Positions 1 to 5,315 of a stretch of DNA of 38,679 nt are shown in pieces. Source of the stretch: a virus; the IMG/VR virus record IMGVR_UViG_3300046311_000013, positions 1 through 38,679 of that record, one strand, 5' to 3'. The notes beneath the pieces are model-generated. The model had not been told where the DNA came from. It worked only from the letters and a program-made list of their open reading frames with translations, and ran no database searches. The position numbers were made by a program, and so were the translations under genes. The stretch's first letter is position 1. Every line of letters starts with the position of its first letter.

Positions 1-140
1 ACATTCAACACTAAAGCCTTACCCCTCCCCCCCCCATCAAAGTATCAGCCAAGGCTTATATAAGTCCATACTTATGCACCAATGTAGTGCTCTAAAGTTA
101 TCCACAGGTTATCCACAACTGTACATCCATACAGTAGTCA
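1..140. repeat. Left copy of terminal direct repeat / contig overlap
   Basis: Bases 1-140 recur at 38539-38679 in the same orientation. The only difference seen is the length of the C run after ACCCCT (9 C here, 10 C at the right end). Either the genome has direct terminal repeats of about 140 bp, as T7-like phages do, or a circularly permuted genome was assembled with overlapping ends. The repeat includes the tandem DnaA boxes and an ATAAGT-CCAT-ACTTAT inverted repeat at 60-75. Confidence 0.9.
98..117 (+). other. Tandem DnaA boxes; candidate replication origin
   Basis: Two perfect copies of the DnaA box consensus TTATCCACA lie at 98-106 and 109-117, 11 bp apart on the same face of the helix. 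They sit in the largest gene-free stretch of the genome, between divergent operons, with AT-rich DNA nearby. Host DnaA could bind here and assist origin opening or act on transcription. The boxes are seen directly; origin function is inference, since T7-like phages normally do not need DnaA. Confidence 0.55.
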
Positions 141-210
141 CGCTAATGACTATCGAGTCAGTAAAGTGTATACAATCTTGCGTACACATAAGTGAGGGAT
201 GATGTAGGTG

Positions 211-232
211 CCTACAACGCTGACCTACAACG
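211..232 (+). repeat. Two CCTACAACG direct repeats (iteron-like)
   Basis: CCTACAACG occurs at 211-219 and 224-232, starting 13 bp apart. The first copy forms the right arm of an inverted repeat GTAGG-TG-CCTAC. A close variant, CCTACAATG, overlaps the -10 of the next promoter at about 645-653. The repeats could be protein-binding sites for replication or early transcription; that role is inference. Confidence 0.4.
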
Positions 233-286
233 TACACTTCAACGTCACACATCAGAGGATCAGCAAAGGTCAGCACATCCAGAGTC

Positions 287-303
287 TGTTACAAACTGTT
301 ACA
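287..303 (+). promoter_or_regulatory. Paired TGTTACA sites upstream of first early promoter
   Basis: TGTTACA occurs at 287-293 and 297-303, exactly 10 bp apart, followed by CTTTA, with 20 nt between the second site and the -35 of the promoter at 324. The same arrangement, TGTTACA-N3-TGTTACA-CTTTA, is found at 2192-2213 just upstream of the promoter at 2218. One-turn spacing suggests a protein binding side by side on one face of the DNA. A role as activator or repressor site is inference. Confidence 0.45.
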
Positions 304-323
304 CTTTAAAGGTCATAAAAGGG

Positions 324-351
324 TTGACAATCTGCGTTTAAGGCTTATACT
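324..351 (+). promoter_or_regulatory. Sigma70 promoter of the first early operon
   Basis: TTGACA at 324-329, a 16-bp spacer and TATACT at 346-351. Transcription should start near 358, giving a leader of about 30 nt before the first gene. The leader carries the palindrome CCTTTAAAGG (371-380), which overlaps the ribosome binding site. This is the promoter nearest the control region on the + strand, so it probably fires at once on infection with host RNA polymerase. Confidence 0.75.
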
Positions 352-387
352 TAGACACATCAGAAACAAACCTTTAAAGGAAATAAC

Positions 388-606
388 ATGAGCACCACAG
401 AATATCCCCTCGGCACCCAGTATCTTGAACACGGTAAGCACCCTAATTTGTGCACTGTGGTCGATGTGTGGAAAACATATAACAGCGCAGGGGAGCTTGT
501 CCGTTTACGTTACGTTACTGAACATACATTCTGCGGGCAGACTGTAAAGAACAATGATGTGGTAGCAGTTACAATTGCCCGTGGAATTATGAGACTTCAA
601 GGGTAA
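388..606 (+). CDS. Small early protein of unknown function (72 aa)
   Basis: First gene of the early operon, with an AAAGGA ribosome binding site about 7 nt before the ATG and a strong sigma70 promoter just upstream. The protein is soluble, without membrane segments. Its core, around TYNSAGELVRLRYVTEHTF followed by CGQTV and VAVTIARGI, is of a kind I recognise from many proteobacterial phages, always without known function. Its position suggests an immediate-early role such as a host-takeover or regulatory factor, but nothing in the sequence proves it. Confidence 0.75.
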   Translation: MSTTEYPLGTQYLEHGKHPNLCTVVDVWKTYNSAGELVRLRYVTEHTFCGQTVKNNDVVAVTIARGIMRLQG

Positions 607-624
607 ACACCTATAAAATAGTTC

Positions 625-652
625 TTGACAGGTCACGCAAGTGGCCTACAAT
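625..652 (+). promoter_or_regulatory. Second early sigma70 promoter
   Basis: TTGACA at 625-630, a 16-bp spacer and TACAAT at 647-652. It lies just after the first early gene and would transcribe the following group of small genes from about 660. The spacer and -10 include GGCCTACAATG, resembling the CCTACAACG repeats of the control region. Confidence 0.65.
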
Positions 653-681
653 GACACCATCAACACCACTGAAAGCAACCC

Positions 682-771
682 ATGAAACACGATATTCAAG
701 AAACCCTTATAACAATCGCCTGTCTCGCAGTCTTCGCCCTTTGGGGTGTTCTGCTTGCCTTGGGAGTCTAA
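682..771 (+). CDS. Tiny single-pass membrane protein (29 aa)
   Basis: A 29-codon frame starting ATGAAACACGAT, just downstream of the promoter at 625-652. After a short polar N terminus (MKHDIQETL) it is a continuous hydrophobic segment rich in I, A, V, L, F and W, so probably one transmembrane helix. A GAAAG sequence lies about 7 nt before the start. Position and composition support a real small early membrane protein of unknown function; the short length keeps confidence moderate. Confidence 0.45.
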   Translation: MKHDIQETLITIACLAVFALWGVLLALGV

Positions 772-885
772 ATGACTCTACACCGTGAAGGGTTTTACAC
801 TCAGTGTAGAATCCTTTGCAGTGTAGCGTCAAATCAGTACACACACTCAGTGCCTGACTGTATCAGGTATCAACTGGAATTTATC

Positions 886-1230
886 ATGAAACAATCTAGC
901 ACCTTCTCTGACTTCTGCGATGCCTTTCACGCTCATGACCGATATGATTCATTCGGCTATGATGGCCTGCGTGTTATCTTTGACTTCTTGGAGTCTTACG
1001 AAGAGGACACAGGCACAGAGGTTGAACTTGATGTAATCGCCATCTGCTGTGACTACAACCTGATGCACTGGTCTGACATTGCTCAAGAGTACAGGATTGA
1101 TTTGTCACACCTCAATGATTCAGATGATGACTATGATGAACAAGCAGAACAGTCTGTTCTTGACTATCTAAACGACAACACTATGGTGTTGGGCCAGTGT
1201 GCTGATGGTATCGTGTTTCAATGTTTCTAA
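886..1230 (+). CDS. Acidic early protein of unknown function (about 114 aa)
   Basis: The frame is open from an ATG at 772, but the conserved-looking part starts at the ATG at 886 (MKQSSTFSDF), preceded by a TGGAA weak ribosome binding site. I prefer this start because 772-885 carries inverted repeats (TACAC-TCA-GTGTA near 798 and CCTGA-N5-TCAGG near 853) typical of non-coding control DNA. The product is strongly acidic, with runs of D and E and several Cys. I recognise the middle part (EVELDVIAICCDY, WSDIAQEYRIDLS) from hypothetical phage and plasmid proteins, some of which act as DNA mimics or antirestriction factors. No function is claimed here. Confidence 0.7.
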   Translation: MKQSSTFSDFCDAFHAHDRYDSFGYDGLRVIFDFLESYEEDTGTEVELDVIAICCDYNLMHWSDIAQEYRIDLSHLNDSDDDYDEQAEQSVLDYLNDNTMVLGQCADGIVFQCF

Positions 1231-1241
1231 GGGGTTTTAGC

Positions 1242-1439
1242 ATGAGATACGAAGTCCAATTCAAAACATCCGGTATAGTGGCTTTCAGCGCCTCTGAGCG
1301 CGGCATCTGTCAGCACTGGTACGATTGCAACAACTACGGGCCTGAAATGGCCTATTGCGACCCTGACACGGGCGAGATTGTTCCTGACCGATGGGTTAAG
1401 GGCGAATGTTTAGATCTTTTTAAGGTGGTCAAATGCTAA
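1242..1439 (+). CDS. Small early protein (65 aa), unknown function
   Basis: The start at 1242 (MRYEVQF) is chosen over the in-frame ATG at 1221 because an AAGGGG ribosome binding site precedes it and it avoids overlap with the gene before. The product is a short soluble protein with several Cys and Trp (CQHWYDCNNYG, CDPDTGEIVPDRW). Its last codons overlap the ATG at 1433 of the next gene, so the two are probably translationally coupled. I do not recognise a domain. Confidence 0.65.
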   Translation: MRYEVQFKTSGIVAFSASERGICQHWYDCNNYGPEMAYCDPDTGEIVPDRWVKGECLDLFKVVKC

Positions 1440-1603
1440 AATTTAAAGTAATCCGCTTACCGGATGGTGGTTATGTCTGGGAACGTCAGGCGTGTGCGCA
1501 TCCTGCAAACTATTGGCCCTTCCCTGCCTTCCCTAACCCATTGGACACAGGGCACAAACGCCCTAAATTCAACCCTTCAAACCATGAGGATGCACCGCTA
1601 TGA
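1433..1603 (+). CDS. Small Pro/aromatic-rich protein (56 aa), unknown
   Basis: A 56-codon frame that starts inside the stop region of the gene before (ATGCTAA) and ends in an ATGA overlap with the ATG at 1600 of the next gene. This four-base stop/start overlap on both sides is typical of real compact phage genes. The product begins MLKFKVIRLPDGGYVWERQ and then becomes rich in Pro, His, Asn and aromatic residues. No known domain is visible. An AAGGTGG sequence about 5 nt upstream serves as ribosome binding site. Confidence 0.6.
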   Translation: MLKFKVIRLPDGGYVWERQACAHPANYWPFPAFPNPLDTGHKRPKFNPSNHEDAPL

Positions 1604-1821
1604 TCAAGATTAAACAATTCATTTACAAACTGAGGGGCTGTGAGTGGCACGGCCTGTGTGAGATTCAATCTATCGAATCTTTGCCACTGATTGTTCGATG
1701 CACTGACCTTTATCTGGGCGGCTATCAAGATGATAACCCTCCTGACATGATGGACATTGTAGACTATCAGATCATCCTTGACATTGAGGATATGGTAAGG
1801 ATTGAGTATGAGAACAACTAA
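1600..1821 (+). CDS. Small protein (73 aa), unknown function
   Basis: Starts by ATGA overlap with the preceding gene and overlaps the next small frame at 1808. The N-terminal part is basic (MIKIKQFIYKLRG); the C-terminal half is acidic (DDNPPDMMDIVDYQIILDIED). No membrane helix and no recognisable domain. Part of the early run of small genes, probably read from the promoters at 324 and 625. Confidence 0.65.
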   Translation: MIKIKQFIYKLRGCEWHGLCEIQSIESLPLIVRCTDLYLGGYQDDNPPDMMDIVDYQIILDIEDMVRIEYENN

Positions 1822-1894
1822 CCATTGGCTGGCGCTGTTAGTGGTGCTTTGTGCATACTTGATCGGGGGATACATTGATTCGCTGGCTTATTGA
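1808..1894 (+). CDS. Tiny membrane protein (28 aa)
   Basis: A 28-codon frame overlapping the end of the preceding gene by 14 bases. After MRTTNHW comes a hydrophobic stretch of about 18 residues (LALLVVLCAYLIGGY), so a single transmembrane helix is likely. AGGAT lies about 9 nt before the ATG. It is too short to assign by sequence alone, but coupled tiny membrane proteins recur in this early region (682, 2635). Confidence 0.4.
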   Translation: MRTTNHWLALLVVLCAYLIGGYIDSLAY

Positions 1895-1913
1895 GCTAAT
1901 CCTACCGTCACGG

Positions 1914-1952
1914 AAGGCCTGAGAAGGCCTCTAAAAGGGCCTACAAGGGCCT
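1914..1952 (+). repeat. Four phased AAGGCCT / AAGGGCCT repeats
   Basis: AAGGCCT occurs at 1914-1920 and 1924-1930, and AAGGGCCT at 1935-1942 and 1945-1952. The starts are 10, 11 and 10 bp apart, in phase with the helix. Each unit is nearly self-complementary, so the RNA could also fold into small hairpins. The array fills most of the gap before the gene at 1995. It may bind a protein or control expression of that gene; I see no other explanation. Confidence 0.5.
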
Positions 1953-1994
1953 CAAATCAATCAACTAAGGGCTACATAGCCAAAGGAGTTAAAA

Positions 1995-2231
1995 ATGCGT
2001 TGTATCTGTTGTGATAAGAAGTTGAAAGAACATGAATCTGTGCGGCGTCACGCCATCACCAATGAGTTCTTGGATATGTGTGACACTTGTCTGAAAGATG
2101 TACCCAATATTCCGACAAAGCTACCCACAGGAATTGTGATCGAGTCTGACCCGTTCGAGGACATCGAAGACAACAGGGTAGACATTGATGATGTTACAGA
2201 TTGTTACACTTTAGATCTTGACAAGGATTGA
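1995..2231 (+). CDS. Small zinc-finger-like protein (78 aa)
   Basis: An AAAGGAG ribosome binding site lies 8 nt before the ATG. Two Cys pairs, CICC at residues 3-6 and CDTC at 29-32, frame a short helical segment and look like a treble-clef or zinc-ribbon knuckle. The C-terminal half is acidic. Similar small phage proteins (two CxxC pairs, then IPT and an acidic tail) are common in T7-related podoviruses with no known function. The 3' end of the gene contains the TGTTACA pair and the -35 of the next promoter, so coding and control sequence overlap here. Confidence 0.75.
   Translation: MRCICCDKKLKEHESVRRHAITNEFLDMCDTCLKDVPNIPTKLPTGIVIESDPFEDIEDNRVDIDDVTDCYTLDLDKD
2192..2208 (+). promoter_or_regulatory. 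Paired TGTTACA sites upstream of promoter at 2218
   Basis: TGTTACA at 2192-2198 and 2202-2208, 10 bp apart, followed by CTTTA and then, 9 nt after the second site, by the TTGACA of the next promoter. This is the same composite as at 287-308. The sites fall inside the 3' end of the zinc-finger-like gene. Confidence 0.45.
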
Positions 2232-2245
2232 GGAGCGTGTATAAT
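2218..2245 (+). promoter_or_regulatory. Perfect-hexamer sigma70 promoter, early operon 2
   Basis: TTGACA at 2218-2223, 16-bp spacer, TATAAT at 2240-2245. The -35 overlaps the last codons of the upstream gene (LDLDKD). Transcription should start near 2252, giving a leader of about 200 nt that contains the 45-bp palindromic element and the TGTAACA cluster before the gene at 2450. It is well placed to drive the primase-helicase and polymerase genes downstream. Confidence 0.75.
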
Positions 2246-2283
2246 ATACTATATAGACACTAGGACATTGCTTCTATGCTTAG

Positions 2284-2328
2284 AAGTTAAATACTATAAG
2301 TATATACTTAGATAAGTACTTATAATAT
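2284..2328 (+). promoter_or_regulatory. 45-bp leader element shared with the terminase leader
   Basis: This stretch matches 38159-38204 read on the - strand, with one inserted A as the only difference. It contains two neighbouring 12-bp perfect palindromes, AAGTATATACTT (2298-2309) and ATAAGTACTTAT (2312-2323). It lies about 30-75 nt downstream of the predicted start of the transcript. A hairpin CTTCTA-TGCT-TAGAAG (about 2271-2286) adjoins it. It could be an operator, a processing site or an antitermination-like RNA element. Confidence 0.6.
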
Positions 2329-2345
2329 TAACGTATAAGCATTGA

Positions 2346-2393
2346 TGTAACGTCTTAGTGACTTTAATGTAACATTAAAGACTCTATGTAACA
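2346..2393 (+). promoter_or_regulatory. Cluster of TGTAAC inverted-repeat sites in the leader
   Basis: TGTAACG at 2346-2352, TGTAACA at 2368-2374 and TGTAACA at 2387-2393. The second is the centre of a longer inverted repeat CTTTAATG-TAA-CATTAAAG, the third of CTATG-TAA-CATAG. TGTAACA is the reverse complement of TGTTACA, the site paired upstream of the promoters, so the same factor could bind here. The hairpins could also act in the RNA. Confidence 0.4.
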
Positions 2394-2449
2394 TAGACAA
2401 TGTTATATGTGTGTCTAAATGTTATAAACTATCATTAAAAGGTGATAAC

Positions 2450-2638
2450 ATGAATGAATTGTCTATTGATATGTACGAAGAATTTGACTCACAGGAGCAA
2501 GAACTTATGCGCTTTGAGTGCTGGTATCACTCTGTGATTGATGACATGGCTGGTCTTATTCGTGCCAATGGCTACGATAAGGTCATGTATGATGTTATGT
2601 GTGCAGTGAAGCGAATGTCTGAGGAGACAAAAGAATGA
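2450..2638 (+). CDS. Small acidic protein (62 aa), unknown
   Basis: The start at 2450 (MNELSIDMYEEF) is preferred to the in-frame ATG at 2411 because an AAAGGTGA ribosome binding site precedes it at the right distance. The product is predicted helical and acidic, with no membrane segment and no domain I recognise. It is the first gene after the structured leader at about 2252-2449, so it may be controlled by that leader. Its end overlaps the tiny frame at 2635 by ATGA. Confidence 0.65.
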   Translation: MNELSIDMYEEFDSQEQELMRFECWYHSVIDDMAGLIRANGYDKVMYDVMCAVKRMSEETKE

Positions 2639-2691
2639 TTGTCTCTCTGTTTGTGGGTGTCTTAACACTGTTAAAGGTTGTATTGAAATGA
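2635..2691 (+). CDS. Possible 18-residue hydrophobic peptide
   Basis: Frame of 18 codons (MIVSLFVGVLTLLKVVLK), linked by ATGA overlaps to the genes on both sides (2635 and 2688). The peptide is almost entirely hydrophobic with two Lys near the end, so it would insert in the membrane. The overlap geometry is the main support. It may only couple translation of its neighbours. Confidence 0.3.
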   Translation: MIVSLFVGVLTLLKVVLK

Positions 2692-2921
2692 CTAGATTTA
2701 GTCTTGTCTTGAACTTAGGTGAGAACGCTAAAGTCACTGTAGGCTTTGACCTACTGAGTGACGATGGTGATCCTTACGTGGACTTTGAAGGCCTTGAAGT
2801 ATGGTACAAAGGTGTCGACATCATTGACACTCTTGACCAGAATGATCTAGCCTACTTGGATACTCAGATCATGGAGTCATGGGACTTGATCGAGGATCAG
2901 ATTTATCATGATGACTATTGA
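2688..2921 (+). CDS. Small acidic protein (77 aa), unknown
   Basis: A 77-residue acidic protein (MTRFSLVLNLGENAKVTVGF at the start, then many D, E, Y and W). Alternating hydrophobic residues in the first third suggest beta strands; the rest looks helical. AAAGG lies 10-14 nt before the ATG, and coupling through the overlap at 2688 is likely. I recognise no family. Confidence 0.6.
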   Translation: MTRFSLVLNLGENAKVTVGFDLLSDDGDPYVDFEGLEVWYKGVDIIDTLDQNDLAYLDTQIMESWDLIEDQIYHDDY

Positions 2922-2931
2922 GGGTAAACAC

Positions 2932-3300
2932 ATGATCTGTAACGAATGCGAAACAGTCTCGCACTGCCTGAAGAATGGGCGTGTGCCTAAGCAACCGAGC
3001 AAGGATGAAGCATTGAAGCTGGCGCTGGAGGCGTTGGAAAACCTGCTTGAGCAGTATTACTGCAACAGTGTTGCAGGGACGGACTGCGACCAAGCGCATG
3101 ATGCCATCACCGCCATCAAGCAAGCCCTTAACGATGCTACGCATCTGGCAGCACCAGCTCCGGAGGAGCGTAAGCGGCCTTGGGTTAGGCTAACTCAAGA
3201 AGAAATCGACATTGCTTTTGATGACACACAAGAAGGTGGAGGCTTTGATGACTTTGCTTATGCCATCGAAGCCAAACTCAAAGCGAAGAATTCGCCATAA
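2932..3300 (+). CDS. Hypothetical protein with KLALEALE-type helix (122 aa)
   Basis: The ATG at 2932 is chosen (GAGGG 7 nt upstream) over the in-frame ATG at 2908, which would overlap the preceding gene. The N terminus has four Cys or His residues (CNECETVSHC) that could bind a metal. It is followed by a helical region (ALKLALEALENLLEQ, AITAIKQAL) and a Pro/Ala linker before WVRLTQEEIDIAF. I associate this layout with hypothetical proteins of phages and prophages of Comamonadaceae and other Burkholderiales. No function is known. It ends just before the primase-helicase gene. Confidence 0.65.
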   Translation: MICNECETVSHCLKNGRVPKQPSKDEALKLALEALENLLEQYYCNSVAGTDCDQAHDAITAIKQALNDATHLAAPAPEERKRPWVRLTQEEIDIAFDDTQEGGGFDDFAYAIEAKLKAKNSP

Positions 3301-3311
3301 GGAGAAGAATA

Positions 3312-4922
3312 GTGACTAGCAAGTTTCTACGGCATATTGCCTGTGAGCACTGCGGTAGCTCTGACGCGAACAGTCTCTATGACGATGGCCATACACATTG
3401 CTTTAATTGCGGTGTAACAGCGCACGAAGGTGCTTACGATGAACGAACGGTAATGAGGGACGCAGTAGCGCCCAGCGGAGCGAATAAGAAAGTAACTCAA
3501 ATGACCATCAAAGGTACATTCAAATCAATTCCTGATCGAGGAATCAGTCAGGCCACCTGTGAAAAGTATGGAGTAACAACCGATGGAGACAACCAATATT
3601 ATCCTTACACTGACGGAGACGGAGTTAGAACGGCTGTTAAACAACGCAATGTTCCTACAAAGGCATTCTCCATCACCGGAGATTTCAAGGGAGCAACACT
3701 ATTCGGTCAGTCTCTCTTTCACTCTGGAGGAAAGGCTATCACCATCACAGAGGGAGAGCTTGACGCTCTCGCAGCTTTCCAGATGCAAGGATCACTTTAC
3801 CCTACAGTGAGTATCCGTAACGGTGCTCAGGCTGCTCTGAAGGACTGTAAAGCCCAGTATGAGTGGTTGAACAGCTTTGACTCTGTGGTGATCTGCTTTG
3901 ATGCCGATGAGCCGGGGAAGAAGGCTGCTAAGGAAGTTGCTGAGTTGTTCGGTAACAAGGCCAAGATTGTTCAGCATAAGTCAGGGTTCAAGGATGCTTG
4001 TGACTACCTGATTGCAGGAGCTACCAAGGACTTTGTTAACGAATGGTGGAGGGCTAGTCCTTATGTGCCTGACGGTATTGTGAATGCTGCTGACCTCTGG
4101 GAGGAAATCTCCAAGCCAGAGCCGATTGCAGAGGCTCAGTACCCTTGGAAAGGCTTGAATAAGCTCTTGTATGGTCTTCGGCCTGCTGAGTTGATTACAG
4201 TCACCGCAGGCAGCGGCCTCGGTAAGAGTCAATTCCTTCGGGAGATTCTGTTTAATCTACTCAAGACAACAACGTGGAACATTGGTGGGTTGTTCTTGGA
4301 AGAGTCAACACGTAAGACAGCACGAAGTATCATGTCATTGCACGCTAACAAGCTGTTGCATTTGCCTGATACACCTACAACTGAGCAGGAATTGAAGGAG
4401 GCTTTTGATGCCACACTCGGTAGCAATCGTATTTATCTGTTTGACCATTTCGGTTCTAGTGACGTTGATAATATCTCTAATCGAATTCGGTACATGGCAA
4501 AGGCTTGTGACTGTCGTGTTGTGTTTCTTGATCACATTAGCATTGTTGTATCTGGGCAAGACTTAGGTGATGAACGTAAAGCAATTGATAACATGATGAC
4601 CAAGCTGCGTACACTGGTTCAGGAGTTGAACATCACCCTGATCTGTGTGAGTCACCTTCGTAGGCCTCAAGGAAACCAAGGCCACGAGGATGGAGGAAGC
4701 GTGTCTCTGTCACAGTTGCGAGGCTCTGGAGCCATTGCACAGTTGAGTGATGCAGTGATCACGTTGGAGCGTAATAGCATGGCTGAGAACGAGGATGAAC
4801 GTCACTTGACAAAGATTGCAGTGGCTAAGAATCGGTACAACGGGGAAACTGGCCCTGCTTGTAAGTTACAATACAATGGCTATACTGGACGTATGGTTGA
4901 AGTTGAGGAGGAAGTGTTATGA
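3312..4922 (+). CDS. T7 gp4-like DNA primase-helicase
   Basis: A single 536-residue protein that primes and unwinds DNA at the phage fork. The order is: a zinc-binding domain (C11, C14, C30, C33), a TOPRIM primase core (ITEGELDALAAF, then VICFDADEPGKKAA) and a RecA-like hexameric helicase (Walker A GSGLGKS around residues 300-306, Walker B VVFLDH, then LICVSHLRRPQG and a LRGSGAIAQLSDAVI motif). Length is close to that of T7 gp4 (566 aa). The start is a GTG with AAGGAGAA upstream. The last bases overlap the next ATG. It should act with the polymerase at 5629 and the SSB at 8007. The assignment is firm. Confidence 0.95.
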   Translation: MTSKFLRHIACEHCGSSDANSLYDDGHTHCFNCGVTAHEGAYDERTVMRDAVAPSGANKKVTQMTIKGTFKSIPDRGISQATCEKYGVTTDGDNQYYPYTDGDGVRTAVKQRNVPTKAFSITGDFKGATLFGQSLFHSGGKAITITEGELDALAAFQMQGSLYPTVSIRNGAQAALKDCKAQYEWLNSFDSVVICFDADEPGKKAAKEVAELFGNKAKIVQHKSGFKDACDYLIAGATKDFVNEWWRASPYVPDGIVNAADLWEEISKPEPIAEAQYPWKGLNKLLYGLRPAELITVTAGSGLGKSQFLREILFNLLKTTTWNIGGLFLEESTRKTARSIMSLHANKLLHLPDTPTTEQELKEAFDATLGSNRIYLFDHFGSSDVDNISNRIRYMAKACDCRVVFLDHISIVVSGQDLGDERKAIDNMMTKLRTLVQELNITLICVSHLRRPQGNQGHEDGGSVSLSQLRGSGAIAQLSDAVITLERNSMAENEDERHLTKIAVAKNRYNGETGPACKLQYNGYTGRMVEVEEEVL

Positions 4923-5107
4923 CAGCATGGCATGGCGGTAAAGGCTCGGGTAGCCGCCCTAAACAAGTGAGCGATGAGGATTATGCAAACCGATGGGATG
5001 CTATCTTTGGACGGGACAGCTCTGTTAAGAGCGATAAGGCTAAGAAGGAGGAACCTGTTGGCAAGCCTTTGAAAGAGGAACATTTGAAGGAAGACGAGAA
5101 TGACTGA
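4919..5107 (+). CDS. Small conserved podovirus protein (62 aa)
   Basis: Starts by ATGA overlap with the primase-helicase stop. The N terminus, MTAWHGGKGSGSRPKQVS followed by NRWDAIFG, is a pattern I know from small proteins lying next to primase-helicase genes in T7-like phages. The second half is a charged Lys/Glu tail. It is probably an accessory of replication by position, but its function is unknown. Confidence 0.7.
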   Translation: MTAWHGGKGSGSRPKQVSDEDYANRWDAIFGRDSSVKSDKAKKEEPVGKPLKEEHLKEDEND

Positions 5108-5315
5108 TGATGAGAAGCTTAAAGAAGCTGTTAAAGAGTTCTTTAATAAGTATCTAAATAAAGTAGAGGAAAGTGATAGTGGTTATCTATTTCATCCAAT
5201 AGGTGTAAATTGTTGCCGTGCTCAAATGCTGAGACCTCTAGGTAATCTACTTGAGAATATGCGAGAGCTTTCAGGAGCTGATAAAGATCCGTTAAAGGAC
5301 AGAAATGACCATTGA
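5100..5315 (+). CDS. Small protein (71 aa), unknown
   Basis: Overlaps the end of the preceding gene by 8 bases (AATGACTGA), implying coupled translation. The N-terminal 25 residues form a charged amphipathic helix (DDEKLKEAVKEFFNKYLNK); two adjacent Cys follow (NCCRAQM), then another helix. No known domain. The AAGGAAG sequence at the end of the preceding gene is a good ribosome binding site. Confidence 0.6.
   Translation: MTDDEKLKEAVKEFFNKYLNKVEESDSGYLFHPIGVNCCRAQMLRPLGNLLENMRELSGADKDPLKDRNDH

Larger units (their letters stand above)
1..387. other. Left part of intergenic control region
   Basis: No supportable gene lies here. From left to right it holds the terminal repeat, a C9 tract, two DnaA boxes (98-117), an inverted repeat GTAGG-TG-CCTAC at about 204-215, two CCTACAACG direct repeats at 211-219 and 224-232 (13-bp period), a tandem AGGATCAGCA/AAGGTCAGCA pair (about 256-275), the TGTTACA pair (287-303), CTTTAAAG palindromes at 304-311 and 372-379, and the first early promoter. 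It continues through the map junction into 38054-38538, about 870 bp in all. Confidence 0.7.

Noticed and set aside
25-35. The C9/C10 tract as a programmed frameshift or phase-variable coding site
   Set aside because: No gene spans it; it lies in the non-coding control region.
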